Assembly (NCBI RefSeq): GCF_015223065.1
Contig: NZ_JADFBY010000001.1
Coordinates: 806,001-870,000, forward strand
Length of the DNA: 64,000 nt
Direction of reading: 5' to 3'
Source: Mucilaginibacter sp. JRF
Lineage (GTDB): Bacteria; Bacteroidota; Bacteroidia; Sphingobacteriales; Sphingobacteriaceae
The notes under the pieces are model-generated. The model saw only the letters and a list, made by a program, of their open reading frames with translations. It made no database searches and was not told where the DNA came from. The position numbers were made by a program, and so were the translations under genes. Numbering within the stretch: the stretch's first letter is position 1; each line of letters opens with the position of its first letter. Positions 34,224-44,125 of the stretch are shown here, piece by piece.

Positions 34224-36545
34224 ATGCAAGCATTTAGTAACCAACAAAGCCAAGCCGATAGTACTAAGGCATTTGTGCCCAATAAAGCCAGTGATGCGGC
34301 TGCTGTTACGTCAGCAATACAGCGTTATGGCATACAGCCTAAGCTTACAGTAAACCAACCCGGCGATGTATATGAGCAGGAAGCCGATGCCGTAGCGGAA
34401 AAGGTGGTTAAAGGTGCTGATACAATCCCCTGGATAAATACGCATACACAAGCCGTTGTTCAGCGTAAATGCGCCGCATGCGCTAAGGAGGAGGAAGGAG
34501 AAAAGCATATTCAACGCAAATGTGCCGAGTGTGAGAAAGAAGAACAAGGCTTGCAACGTAAAGAGAACGGAGGTGTAGGGCAACCATCTTTCTCAAAAGT
34601 AAACCAAACACTGCAATCGCCCGGGAATTCGCTTGATAATCGTACACTTTCATTTATGGAATCGCGTTTTAGACAAAGTTTTGGTCATGTTCGTATCCAC
34701 ACTGATTCAGTAGCGGCAGAATCAGCACAATCAGTAAACGCGCGGGCTTATACCGTGGGCAATAACGTGGTATTTGGTCAGGGGCAATTTACGCCCGATA
34801 CCACAGCCGGTAAGCAATTAATAGCGCATGAGTTAACGCATACCATACAGCAATCATCCGCAGGCAATACAAAACTTCAAAATAAGCTGACCGTAGGAGA
34901 AGTGAATTCACCCGAAGAAGCAGAGGCCGATCTTGTAGCCGAACAGGTGACTCAGGGCACAAGCAAACCGGTAATACAAACAGGAGCTGCGCCCGCGTTA
35001 AGGCGCCAGGCTTTGCCCGAACCAGCTACAGATACATCAGAACCCGATTTTAAATCGCCGCAACAGCGGGGTGCCCAACCAAGGGCTACCTTTATCCCGA
35101 TAGGTAAACGGGGAGAGGATGAGGTTAAGATAGCCGTGATTCGTTACATGTGTACTTGCCGGTCACGTAGTGTTTCAAAATCGAGTGCCTCAGTGCGTTA
35201 TCAACCTAATCCCGGTTTTACAATTGTATACTGCCGCGGGCGTGTAGTTGCCAAGCTTGAAGGTGATATAAAACCCAGCAGCTTTACAACCGGCGAGGCA
35301 ACTTTAAAAGGTAATATAAATATTGCACCTAATGCACCGGGAGGTGTTGGGGCGAATATTGCGGTAGAAGGCAGCGCTAAAAACACCGGCTCTGAACCCG
35401 AAGTAGGGGGCAAAGCCACCGTAAGGGTAGGTAACGACAAAATACAGGGCGGTGCAGGTGTAGATTTAACCAAAGGCCTTGATACCGGTAAATTACAGGT
35501 TGACCCAAGTGTGGGTTTGGATATAAATGGCTACAGGGGTACAATTGGCGTGAATGATGTAACGGGCACCCCAACGCCAACTATAACATTTGGAGGCAAT
35601 TTACCCGGGCAGGATGTTAGTAAAGAAACCTGCCGCGAATGTAAATGCCCGATAGTTTACGAATGTATTGAAGATGTTGAACCGCGCGATTACGAAGAAG
35701 AAGTTACTTATAATGTAGATGAATATAGTCCGTTACGGTATTATTTTAGCCTTGATACCGCGAATGATACTAATGAGCCAACCCTCAAAACCCAATCAGC
35801 CCAAATGCTGGGCGAGGTTGAAAGCCGGGTAAAGGATGGTGCACGTATAAGCTCCATAGTAGGTTATGCCTCACCAGAGGATAATATGGATAAACCCAAA
35901 CCTAATATGCAACTTTCATTTTCTCGCGCTAAGCGTTTGCATGGTCTGCTGTCATCAAAAGTAGGTTCACGTACAAGCTTGCCCGAACCGGAGGCAGGTG
36001 GCGAATTGCTTGGCCGTACAGCGAGCCCTGGCATTGATAGTAGCCTTTCTGACGCTATAATAAGCTCAGGTTTTAAAGGGCCGGAGGATGTTTCTTTATT
36101 CCTGTTTGGCGATGATATACCTAATGCAAAACTTGCAGAACAGTTTTTGGCGTTGCTGAGAACTGAAAAGCTGCAAAGCCCTGCCGCGCGACTGTCCTTG
36201 TTTGGTATAGCTGCTGATTCGCCTGCCGCGCCAAGATTGTTAGCCGCCATTGATGCCTTTATCGCAACCGAGGGCAAGGGTCAAAGACCGTGGAGAAACC
36301 TGTTTGGCTTCCTGCGATTTGCCACTGTAAACCTGGTTGAAACCAAACAAAAAAGCTACAAGGAATCAAAACGAACATCAGGCTCATTAACCAAAATGGG
36401 CGATACGGCTTGTAAACCTTACGCAAAACAAGCGGAGGATAACGGTGGTTTCGGCCCGTATCAACCTGAACCAGCATCTGATTCAGCTTGTGATGATAGG
36501 GGAGGCAATACCGATAAAATGGGCGATAAATGCGATTATAATTAA
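34224..36545 (+). CDS. DUF4157-domain protein, orphan, with CxxC repeats and OmpA-like part
   Basis: 773-residue cytoplasmic-type protein (no signal peptide). N-terminal helix PGDVYEQEADAVAEKVV (46-62) is the known lead-in of DUF4157. The zinc-peptidase-like HELTH motif is at 202-206 (LIAHELTHTIQQ). Before it, two tandem units RKCAACAKEE and RKCAECEKEE (Cys83/86, Cys100/103) look like small metal knots. The middle is Gly-rich and repeat-like. Near the C-terminus (about 530-610) YASPEDNMDKPKPNMQLSFSRAKRL resembles an OmpA-like domain. DUF4157 proteins are frequent in extracellular contractile injection loci, but no sheath, tube or baseplate gene is in this window. Confidence 0.85.
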   Translation: MQAFSNQQSQADSTKAFVPNKASDAAAVTSAIQRYGIQPKLTVNQPGDVYEQEADAVAEKVVKGADTIPWINTHTQAVVQRKCAACAKEEEGEKHIQRKCAECEKEEQGLQRKENGGVGQPSFSKVNQTLQSPGNSLDNRTLSFMESRFRQSFGHVRIHTDSVAAESAQSVNARAYTVGNNVVFGQGQFTPDTTAGKQLIAHELTHTIQQSSAGNTKLQNKLTVGEVNSPEEAEADLVAEQVTQGTSKPVIQTGAAPALRRQALPEPATDTSEPDFKSPQQRGAQPRATFIPIGKRGEDEVKIAVIRYMCTCRSRSVSKSSASVRYQPNPGFTIVYCRGRVVAKLEGDIKPSSFTTGEATLKGNINIAPNAPGGVGANIAVEGSAKNTGSEPEVGGKATVRVGNDKIQGGAGVDLTKGLDTGKLQVDPSVGLDINGYRGTIGVNDVTGTPTPTITFGGNLPGQDVSKETCRECKCPIVYECIEDVEPRDYEEEVTYNVDEYSPLRYYFSLDTANDTNEPTLKTQSAQMLGEVESRVKDGARISSIVGYASPEDNMDKPKPNMQLSFSRAKRLHGLLSSKVGSRTSLPEPEAGGELLGRTASPGIDSSLSDAIISSGFKGPEDVSLFLFGDDIPNAKLAEQFLALLRTEKLQSPAARLSLFGIAADSPAAPRLLAAIDAFIATEGKGQRPWRNLFGFLRFATVNLVETKQKSYKESKRTSGSLTKMGDTACKPYAKQAEDNGGFGPYQPEPASDSACDDRGGNTDKMGDKCDYN

Positions 36546-36652
36546 GTTTAAAATTTAGGCTTTTGTCATTAAATCATCATTAACCAATAACCATTAAAAT
36601 ATTTGTCTGCGCCGGTCGTCTGCCTCAATAACAATTTATATTTTCATTTTAA

Positions 36653-37837
36653 ATGGCAAAACGACTTCCACTCATACTTATACTGTGGTTATTTACTGAT
36701 GTTTATTTCTTCCAGGCGGTAAAGGTACTTACCGAAAACCCGTTGATACATTGGGCTTACAGGCTCATCGATCTGATAATTATTGGCGGTATTGCTTCAC
36801 TATTCTTTTTGCGCAGGGGCGAAAAGTTCGCGCAGCTTATCATCACCGGCTTAATGGCGTTGATGTTACTCATCTTTGTGCCGAGGCTATTCTCGTTACC
36901 GGTTTTATTGGTTGAGGATATTACGCGCCTTTTCAGGGGCTTTCCACCCCGTGCATTTTGGGTGAGCGAACTTACTATGGCTGTAGCTGCGGTTATATTT
37001 TTAGTAGTAGTATTCGGCATTACCCGTGGCAAGCATTACTATCGTGTTCGTCGCGAAACATTATATTTCCCTGATTTGCCCGAGGCTTTTGATGGCTTTA
37101 CCATTACTCAATTATCTGATATCCATTCGGGCAGCTTTAGCAATGCGGCTGGTGTACAAAAAGGGCTTGATCTGGTCAATGCGCAAGCCAGTGATGTTAT
37201 CCTGTTCACGGGCGACCTGGTAAACAATAAAGCATCCGAGATGGACCGCTGGATACCGGCCTTTGCTGGACTAAAAGCCCAATACGGCAAATTTTCAGTA
37301 TTAGGTAATCATGATTATGGCGATTATGTGCGCTGGGATAGTGAAACCGATAAGCACAATAACCTTATTCGCTTAAAGCAGGTACATGCCGATATCGGCT
37401 TTAAATTATTGCTCAATCAATCTGTCAGCATTGAAAAAGCCGGACAAGCCATTAACCTGGTAGGGGTAGAGAACTGGGGCAAGGGCGGCTTTCATAAATA
37501 CGGCGATCTGGATAAGGCTACCGCCGGGTTACCCGATAATAGTTTCAATATCCTTCTCTCGCATGATCCATCACACTGGGATGCCGTAACACTTGGCCAT
37601 CATCAGCATATACATTTAACCCTGGCAGGGCATACGCATGGCATGCAGTTCGGTATCGAGTTTTTAGGCTTTAAATGGAGCCCTATAAAATATGTGTACA
37701 AACAATGGGCGGGCTTGTATGAACAAGCCGGTAAGTATCTGTACGTAAACCGTGGCTTTGGCTTTTTGGGCCTCAAAGGTCGCATTGGCATGTGGCCCGA
37801 AATTGCAGTGATCACATTAAAACGTAAAGCCCAATAA
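36653..37837 (+). CDS. Membrane-anchored metallophosphoesterase (YaeI-like)
   Basis: 394-residue protein with four hydrophobic segments in residues ~1-125 and a C-terminal calcineurin-like phosphoesterase facing the cytoplasm or periplasm. All metal motifs are present: QLSDIHSGSF, LFTGDLVNNK, VLGNHDYGDY, LSHDPSHWD and LAGHTHGMQFG. Relatives include lipid A or phosphodiester hydrolases and YaeI-type. The next gene (small membrane protein) starts 3 bp after its stop, so they form an operon. Confidence 0.9.
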   Translation: MAKRLPLILILWLFTDVYFFQAVKVLTENPLIHWAYRLIDLIIIGGIASLFFLRRGEKFAQLIITGLMALMLLIFVPRLFSLPVLLVEDITRLFRGFPPRAFWVSELTMAVAAVIFLVVVFGITRGKHYYRVRRETLYFPDLPEAFDGFTITQLSDIHSGSFSNAAGVQKGLDLVNAQASDVILFTGDLVNNKASEMDRWIPAFAGLKAQYGKFSVLGNHDYGDYVRWDSETDKHNNLIRLKQVHADIGFKLLLNQSVSIEKAGQAINLVGVENWGKGGFHKYGDLDKATAGLPDNSFNILLSHDPSHWDAVTLGHHQHIHLTLAGHTHGMQFGIEFLGFKWSPIKYVYKQWAGLYEQAGKYLYVNRGFGFLGLKGRIGMWPEIAVITLKRKAQ

Positions 37838-37840
37838 TTT

Positions 37841-38305
37841 ATGTACGCCACACTTTTAGCCTTACACTCCTTAACCCGCTGGCTGATACTGATAAGTTTG
37901 TTGTTCGCTATCTTCCGCGGATATCGTGGCTGGCTGGGTAACAAACCGTATTCAAAGTTTGATAATTCGGTTAGGCATATTACCGCCACCATTGCGCATG
38001 TGCAACTGCTAATCGGGCTATGGTTATATTTCATCAGCCCGATAGTGAGCTACTTTCTACAGCATTTTAAAGAGGCTATGCACATTCGCGATCTGCGTTT
38101 TTTCGGGATGGAGCATATCACCATGATGCTTACCGGTATTGTACTCATCGCCATCGGCTCATCAAAAGCCAAACGTAAGCTTACTGATAAGGATAAATTC
38201 AAAACCCAGGCCATATGGTTTACTATTGGTCTGTTGGTTATCCTGTCATCAATACCCTGGGCATTTTCACCGTTGATCAGCAGGCCCTGGTTCCGGTCAT
38301 TTTAA
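37841..38305 (+). CDS. Small multi-pass membrane protein
   Basis: 154-residue inner-membrane protein with four hydrophobic segments (TLLALHSLTRWLILISLLF; ATIAHVQLLIGLWLYFISPI; MEHITMMLTGIVLIAIGSS; AIWFTIGLLVILSSIPWAF). His residues in each (LHSLTR, AHVQLL, MEHIT) could hold a heme, and homologues are sometimes called cytochrome b-like; this is inference. It is co-transcribed with the phosphoesterase (3 bp apart). Confidence 0.75.
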   Translation: MYATLLALHSLTRWLILISLLFAIFRGYRGWLGNKPYSKFDNSVRHITATIAHVQLLIGLWLYFISPIVSYFLQHFKEAMHIRDLRFFGMEHITMMLTGIVLIAIGSSKAKRKLTDKDKFKTQAIWFTIGLLVILSSIPWAFSPLISRPWFRSF

Positions 38306-38307
38306 AA

Positions 38308-38343
38308 ACCAAAGGCTGATATTGATCAATATCAGCCTTTGGT
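38308..38343 (-). terminator. 36-bp perfect palindrome, terminator between convergent genes
   Basis: ACCAAAGGCTGATATTGA followed by its exact complement, no loop spacer. On the minus strand it is followed by TTTTT (38303-38308), so it mainly ends the receptor gene; it may also stop the plus-strand operon. Confidence 0.8.
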
Positions 38344-38363
38344 ATAAATAGAAATGTATGTTA

Positions 38364-40811
38364 TTAGAAAGTATAACCTATTGATACCATTGTATTACGT
38401 GGCGCGCCGGGGAATAACCTGTTAAAGTCAAATCCACCTACCCAATAAGTTTTATTAAATACGTTGTTAAAGTTAGCTTGCAGCTTAAACCTGTCAATAG
38501 TATAATAAACCGCCGCGTTGCTCACCCAATAAGCCGGCAATTTCAAAGCCTCGTTATCAGTATTACGTACCGATGCATAGTTAGTACCCAAACCAATACC
38601 GAACCCATCAAGAGCACCTCTTACAAAGTTGTAACGCATCCAAAGGTTGCCCTGTGTTTTTGGGGCGTTGAACATTTGCTGTCCTATTTCATCCGGGTCA
38701 TCGCTCTCGGTTATTTTGGCAATGTTGTAGGCAAAGTTACCGGTAATGCTAAAGTTAGGCAGTATTTTACCATAAGCCTCAAGTTCAATACCTTTTGATT
38801 GCTGCTGACCTATCTGGCGTAACAGATCCGGGTTGTCATCAGCATTAGCATTAACCAAAATGTTGTTTTGTACAATACGATATACCGATGTGGTTACGAA
38901 CAGGTTTTTATGGAAGAAATCCATTTTAGCACCGGCCTCAACCATGTTGCTGATCAGCGGATCAAACGGACCGCCAAAAGTTGCCGGGTCGCCAATGGTA
39001 CCTGCTGATTGCGGCTGATAACCCTCAACATACGTAGCATAAAAACTTACCGGCTCAATAGGGGTATACACTAAACCCACACGTGGTATAAAGGCCTTTT
39101 GCTGCACATTACGCTGATCGGCCTTGGTATAATTGAGCTGATCGGTGTAAAACTCCTGTCTGAAACCTAAAAGCATTTGCAGTTGTTTCCATTTCAATTG
39201 CTCCTGTACATATACACCATTCACAAAGTAACGGCTTGGAGTTTCCTGTGCCGATGTATTGATGTACTGCGATATTTCGGAAATAGAATAATCAGGATTA
39301 GCCAGATTGAAATACGGTACGTTTGGTACCGGCACGCCGTTTCTGAACTGGTAACGCTCAGGGTGTGTCGGGTCATAACGACTGATAGTGCCAGTGCCTG
39401 CCGCGTTGAGATAACCACCCGCGTTGTAAGTTGAGTTACCCAACGGGAAACGCTCGCTTATGCGATCATATCCTACCAATACCTGGTGCGAGAAATCGCC
39501 GGTGTTAAATTTAAGGTTGAAGTAGGTGCTAATGTTATCTACATAATTCTTACGTAAACGGCGAATGGTTTGCATCTCCATCAGCGTAGGTATGGTTACA
39601 CCTGCCGAGTCCATTGCGTAACGGTTCGAGGTACGGTGCTCCAGTAAGTCCTCATCATACATTGATTTTAGGTACGATGCGTTGAAGCTGATATTCTCCG
39701 AAAACTTATGTTGTAATGATATGGTGGAGAATAGGTTAAGCTCGTTCTGGTAATCGTTACGGCGACCAAGCGCGAATGAGGTCGGCGTTGAGTACAGATC
39801 GGCTGCCGAGGTGGCGCCAAATATAGGCTGACCGCGATCTAAACGGCCTTTGTTGTATTGGTAAACCAGGTCGAAGTTAACGCGTGTTTTTTCATTCGGC
39901 ACAAATGAGAATGATGGCGCTATAACCATTGCCCAGCCATCCTGCAACATACGGAACGAACCCGCGTTTTGATAAGCAAGGTTTAAACGGTAAAGAATGG
40001 TTTTCTTATCATTCATCGGGCCGGTAAAGTCAAAACTTGTACGGTAAGTATCAAAACTACCGGTAGTAAAGTTTACCGAACGACGGTTTTCATCCAACGG
40101 TTTTTTGGTGATGGTGTTGATGGTTCCACCCGGGTCGGTATTGGCAAACAGGGCCGAGGCTGGGCCCTTTATAACCTCGATACGCTCAACATAAGGCAAC
40201 AGGTTTTGAGCCCAGCCACGTGTGGAGATACGTAAACCGTTGATCAGCGTATTACTCGCCCTAAAACCACGCAAAATAAAATCGTTATTGTTGTATGATG
40301 CCTGGTTAACACCGCTGATGTTTTTTACCGCGTCGCTGGTTTTAAAGGCCAGCTGATCGTCAAGGGTTTCTTTGGTAACATAGCTTATGGTTTGCGGTGT
40401 TTCCTTGATGGATGTTGCTGTTTTTGTACCAGTAAATGAGGTAGTGTTTTTATAACCACTCTCTTTACGGCCGGTTATCTCAACGGATTGTAAGGCGTAT
40501 GATGATGCCTTTAAACTAACATTAAGCTCTATACGCAGGCCGGCTTCAACAGTAACGGTTTGCTCGGCGGTTTCATAACCTATAAAGCTGAAAAGCACTT
40601 TGTACTCGCCGGGCTCAAGCTTTAATTCATAGGTACCGCTGGCGTTAGTGGTTGTTGATCTGGAGCGATCCTGTATGGTAACGGTTGCCCCAAGTATGGT
40701 TTCGCCATCGGGCGAGGTGATGGTTCCGTAAATTGAACCTTGTGGTGTTTGTTGCGCTTGGAGGGGGAGTGAGCAGCTAAACAAACATAGGAGTAGTAAA
40801 AAATAGCGCAT
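38364..40811 (-). CDS. TonB-dependent siderophore receptor
   Basis: 815-residue outer-membrane receptor. Signal 1-20 (ends PLQAQQ), a carboxypeptidase-regulatory-like domain at ~22-108 (GTITSPDGETILGATVTIQDRS), then the plug (TPQTISYVTKETLDDQLAFK, EVIKGPASALFANTDPGGTIN). The barrel ends with the Phe-terminated signal NTMVSIGYTF. The ETPQTISYVT plug motif is that of ferric-siderophore receptors. A Fur-like motif lies 46 bp upstream. The ligand cannot be named. Confidence 0.92.
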   Translation of the reverse strand: MRYFLLLLCLFSCSLPLQAQQTPQGSIYGTITSPDGETILGATVTIQDRSRSTTTNASGTYELKLEPGEYKVLFSFIGYETAEQTVTVEAGLRIELNVSLKASSYALQSVEITGRKESGYKNTTSFTGTKTATSIKETPQTISYVTKETLDDQLAFKTSDAVKNISGVNQASYNNNDFILRGFRASNTLINGLRISTRGWAQNLLPYVERIEVIKGPASALFANTDPGGTINTITKKPLDENRRSVNFTTGSFDTYRTSFDFTGPMNDKKTILYRLNLAYQNAGSFRMLQDGWAMVIAPSFSFVPNEKTRVNFDLVYQYNKGRLDRGQPIFGATSAADLYSTPTSFALGRRNDYQNELNLFSTISLQHKFSENISFNASYLKSMYDEDLLEHRTSNRYAMDSAGVTIPTLMEMQTIRRLRKNYVDNISTYFNLKFNTGDFSHQVLVGYDRISERFPLGNSTYNAGGYLNAAGTGTISRYDPTHPERYQFRNGVPVPNVPYFNLANPDYSISEISQYINTSAQETPSRYFVNGVYVQEQLKWKQLQMLLGFRQEFYTDQLNYTKADQRNVQQKAFIPRVGLVYTPIEPVSFYATYVEGYQPQSAGTIGDPATFGGPFDPLISNMVEAGAKMDFFHKNLFVTTSVYRIVQNNILVNANADDNPDLLRQIGQQQSKGIELEAYGKILPNFSITGNFAYNIAKITESDDPDEIGQQMFNAPKTQGNLWMRYNFVRGALDGFGIGLGTNYASVRNTDNEALKLPAYWVSNAAVYYTIDRFKLQANFNNVFNKTYWVGGFDFNRLFPGAPRNTMVSIGYTF

Positions 40812-40856
40812 AATAAATTTGTGATGGTAATGTTGCGCAAAGAAACTATTTTAATC

Positions 40857-40872
40857 TTATTTAGACTAATTA
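40857..40872. promoter_or_regulatory. Candidate iron-responsive operator (shared motif copy 1)
   Basis: TTATTTAGACTAATTA upstream of the siderophore receptor. The same 16 bases with one change (A to G) occur at 53676-53691 beside the heme operon. It is AT-rich and partly palindromic, like Fur boxes. The regulator is not identified. Confidence 0.45.
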
Positions 40873-40998
40873 TAATTAATTTTAATGTTTAAACACATTA
40901 CGGTTTTTTTAAAGCAATGGTTGTGCTTTTCTGTGGTAGTAATCTATTATCGTTATAATAAAACCATTATCTTTATGCACTGTTTCTCCCTAATTATA

Positions 40999-43900
40999 AT
41001 GAACCAAAACAAGGTATTGGGTAGTGATGCCCTGCTAAAAGTATTGGCGCAATCAAAAGACGCCATGGCTATTTACAGCGATGAGCAATTACATATTGCT
41101 TTTGCTAATGATGCCATGATCGCTATTTGGGGGAAAGACCAGACAGTTATAGGTAAAACATTTGAGGAGGCTATTCCTGAAATGAAAGGCCAGCAATTTG
41201 CTGGATTGCTGCAAAAAGTTTGGCGTACGGGTGAAAGCTTTATAGCTAAGGATTCGCCTGCCGATATTGAGGTTGACGGAAAAGTACAAACCTTTTACTT
41301 TGATTTTGAATACCGCCCGATATTAAACGATGAAGGGCAAACATATAGTTTATTACATACCGCTACAGATGTTACTGAGCGTTTAAAGGCCTGGAAACTG
41401 GTTGAGGAGCGCGAACGGATTGAGCAGCAATTGAACGATGAACTTGCTGCTACCAATGAAGAACTGACCGCAATTAACGAGGAATACCAGTCAACCAATG
41501 AGCAACTACAGTCGCTGAATGAGCAGCATTCGGTTACTAACGATGAACTTGCGCTTGCAAACGAAGAATTAACCGCCCTAAACGAAGAATACCAATCAAC
41601 TAATGAGCAATTATATTCTCTGAACGAGGAGTACCTGGCCACTAACGAGGAATTGGTTACTACGAATGATGAGCTGAAGAGTACTTACGAGCAGCTTAAC
41701 TCTGCTCATGATGAACTTGCCATTACCGAAGCTAAGGCACGTATATTATTAGAAGGCGCACCGGTAGCAGTTGGTGTTGTTGATAGCGGAAACTATAATA
41801 TTGATACGGCAAACTCTCGTTTACTTGAACTTTGGGGTACTGATGAAAAGGCGATCGGCCAAAATTTAAATGATATTTTGCGTACTGATGAGGCGAAAGC
41901 GCTTATCCAAATATTGGAACACGTAAAGCTTAGCGGCGAATCGGTACTGGGGTACGATACTGTTACAGGTATTGATTATACCGATCAATATGGCTTCGGT
42001 TTTCACAATTATGTGTATCAGCCTGTAAAAAACTCATCAGGGCAGGTGATCAGTGTAATGATCGTTGCGAATGATGTTACCGATCAAAACACACTTAAAA
42101 AACAAATAGAATACAGTGAGCATCGCCTCACTCAAATGATCATGACCGCGCCTGTGGGCATGACCATAATTAAGGGTCGCAACCTGGTTGTTGAAATTGC
42201 TAACGAGCCTATGCTGGCCATTTGGAGCCGAACCCGTGAGCAGATTGTTGGCAAGCGTTTAATGGATGCTTTCCCTGAGCTGGCAGATCAGCCGTTTCCG
42301 CAAATGCTTAAAAACCTGTTTGATACAGGCGAGCAACTAAATGTGCCTGAGATCGAAGTCTTTATATCAGACGTTGAAGGTAACCTGAAGCAGGTATATG
42401 TTAATTTTACCTACAGCCCCCTGTTTGATCCTGATGGTAGTGTTGAAGCCGTGATGGTATCGGTGATAGATATTACCGAGATAGTTGATGCCCGCAAAAA
42501 GCTTGAACGTAACGAAGTTCAATTGCATGATTTTAACAGCGAGCTATCGGCAATTAATGAGGAGCAGGAGGCGGCTAACGAAGAATTGCTGGCCACGAAT
42601 GAGGAACTCGCTATTACGCAATCACAATTAAAAAACTCTAATGACAGGTTGGTTGAAAGCGAAAGCCGCTTGTTGGGTATTTTCGATCAGGCTCCTTTGG
42701 GGATTGCCGTACTTGCCGGCCCCGATCATGTTATTGAAATTGCCAACTCAAGCATCCTTAAAATATGGGGACGAAAAGAGGAAGATGTTATCAATAAACC
42801 GCACCACATAGCCCGGCCGGAACTGGATGGGCAGCCTGTTTATCAATGGCTTGATGATGTATATAACACCGGCATCACCAAGGTAAACAACGAGTTTAGG
42901 GTGATGCTATTAGATGGCGATAAACTCCGTGAGGCTTATGTAAACTCCATCTATCAACCCATACGCAATGCCGGGGGAGAGATAACCGGTATAATTGTTT
43001 TGCTGGAAGAAATAACAGAAAAAATGATTGCCCGCCAGCAAACCATGCACATGCAGGATATGCTGAACCTGGCAGTTGATGCCGGTGAATTAGGTACGTT
43101 CTATTATGATCCGGGTACAAACCGTTTTTCAGGGAACGATCTGCTAAAATCATGGTTCGGTTTGCAGCCCGCTGATGAGATAGACCTCAACCTGGCTACT
43201 GATGTTATTGCCGATAAGGACAGAGACAGGGTGATCAAGGCTATACAAGGCGCGCTCAGTTATGAGTCGGGCGGTAATTATGATGAAGAATATACCATCA
43301 TTAATCCGGTAACCTTGATGCCACGTATTGTTAAGGCTAAAGGTAAAGCCACGTTTAATTTGCAACGCCAGCCTATAAGTTTGAACGGCACCTTGCAGGA
43401 TATTACCGAACGTAAAAAGGATGAGCAGCGCAAGGATGACTTTATCGGGATGGTAAGCCATGAGCTTAAAACACCGCTTACATCAGTAACCGCGTATATA
43501 CAAATGTTGCAGATGCACGCCCGTAAAAACGATGATGAGTTTACCGGGGGCGCGTTAAGCAAGGCCAGTTTGCAGATCAAGAAGATGACCGCCATGATTA
43601 ATGGCTTCCTCAATGTATCGAGGCTGGAATCAGGAAAGATATATATTGATAAGCAAATCTTTGATATAGCCAAACTAATGGACGAGGCCAGCGAGGAATG
43701 CAACGCAACCATATCAACCCATAATATAATTTTTGATCCTATTGAAAGTGTTATTGTTGAAGCAGATAAGGATAAAATAGGCCATGTGCTCAATAACCTG
43801 ATAAGTAACGCGGTAAAATATTCTGACCCTGGTACAACCATCTACGTTACCTGCACGCAAAACAATGGCAACGTTCAGGTAAGTGTGCGCGATGAGGGTA

Positions 43901-44100
43901 TGGGTATTAAACCTAATGATATATCAAAACTGTTTGACCGTTATTATCGCGTAAGCGGTAATCAAATGAAATCCATATCAGGTTTTGGTATAGGGCTTTA
44001 CCTATGTGCCGAGATCATTCAGCATCATCACGGAAAAATATGGGTGGATAGTGATTTTGGACATGGATCAACCTTTTACTTTAGCATACCCTTGCAATAA
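40999..44100 (+). CDS. Soluble multi-PAS sensor histidine kinase with coiled-coil repeats
   Basis: 1033-residue kinase without membrane segments. Order: PAS1 (~10-130), a long coiled coil (~130-245), PAS2 (~245-370), PAS3 (~375-505), a second short coiled coil (~505-560), PAS4 (~565-690), PAS5-like (~695-810). HisKA follows with FIGMVSHELKTPLTS, then HATPase (HVLNNLISNAVKYSD, FGIGLYLC). The first coiled coil contains two copies of a 35-residue unit beginning NEELTA. No response regulator lies beside it. ATG 40999 was chosen (MNQNKVLGSDALLKVL); an upstream ATG at 40885 would add a hydrophobic tail that does not fit the domain edge. Confidence 0.9.
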   Translation: MNQNKVLGSDALLKVLAQSKDAMAIYSDEQLHIAFANDAMIAIWGKDQTVIGKTFEEAIPEMKGQQFAGLLQKVWRTGESFIAKDSPADIEVDGKVQTFYFDFEYRPILNDEGQTYSLLHTATDVTERLKAWKLVEERERIEQQLNDELAATNEELTAINEEYQSTNEQLQSLNEQHSVTNDELALANEELTALNEEYQSTNEQLYSLNEEYLATNEELVTTNDELKSTYEQLNSAHDELAITEAKARILLEGAPVAVGVVDSGNYNIDTANSRLLELWGTDEKAIGQNLNDILRTDEAKALIQILEHVKLSGESVLGYDTVTGIDYTDQYGFGFHNYVYQPVKNSSGQVISVMIVANDVTDQNTLKKQIEYSEHRLTQMIMTAPVGMTIIKGRNLVVEIANEPMLAIWSRTREQIVGKRLMDAFPELADQPFPQMLKNLFDTGEQLNVPEIEVFISDVEGNLKQVYVNFTYSPLFDPDGSVEAVMVSVIDITEIVDARKKLERNEVQLHDFNSELSAINEEQEAANEELLATNEELAITQSQLKNSNDRLVESESRLLGIFDQAPLGIAVLAGPDHVIEIANSSILKIWGRKEEDVINKPHHIARPELDGQPVYQWLDDVYNTGITKVNNEFRVMLLDGDKLREAYVNSIYQPIRNAGGEITGIIVLLEEITEKMIARQQTMHMQDMLNLAVDAGELGTFYYDPGTNRFSGNDLLKSWFGLQPADEIDLNLATDVIADKDRDRVIKAIQGALSYESGGNYDEEYTIINPVTLMPRIVKAKGKATFNLQRQPISLNGTLQDITERKKDEQRKDDFIGMVSHELKTPLTSVTAYIQMLQMHARKNDDEFTGGALSKASLQIKKMTAMINGFLNVSRLESGKIYIDKQIFDIAKLMDEASEECNATISTHNIIFDPIESVIVEADKDKIGHVLNNLISNAVKYSDPGTTIYVTCTQNNGNVQVSVRDEGMGIKPNDISKLFDRYYRVSGNQMKSISGFGIGLYLCAEIIQHHHGKIWVDSDFGHGSTFYFSIPLQ

Positions 44101-44125
44101 GTGTGTAAAGTAAAATGAATAACGC

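Noticed and set aside
43278..43841. Long open frame opposite the PAS kinase
   Set aside because: Antisense to HisKA and HATPase coding sequence, Ser/Leu-rich without motif; a shadow of codon use.
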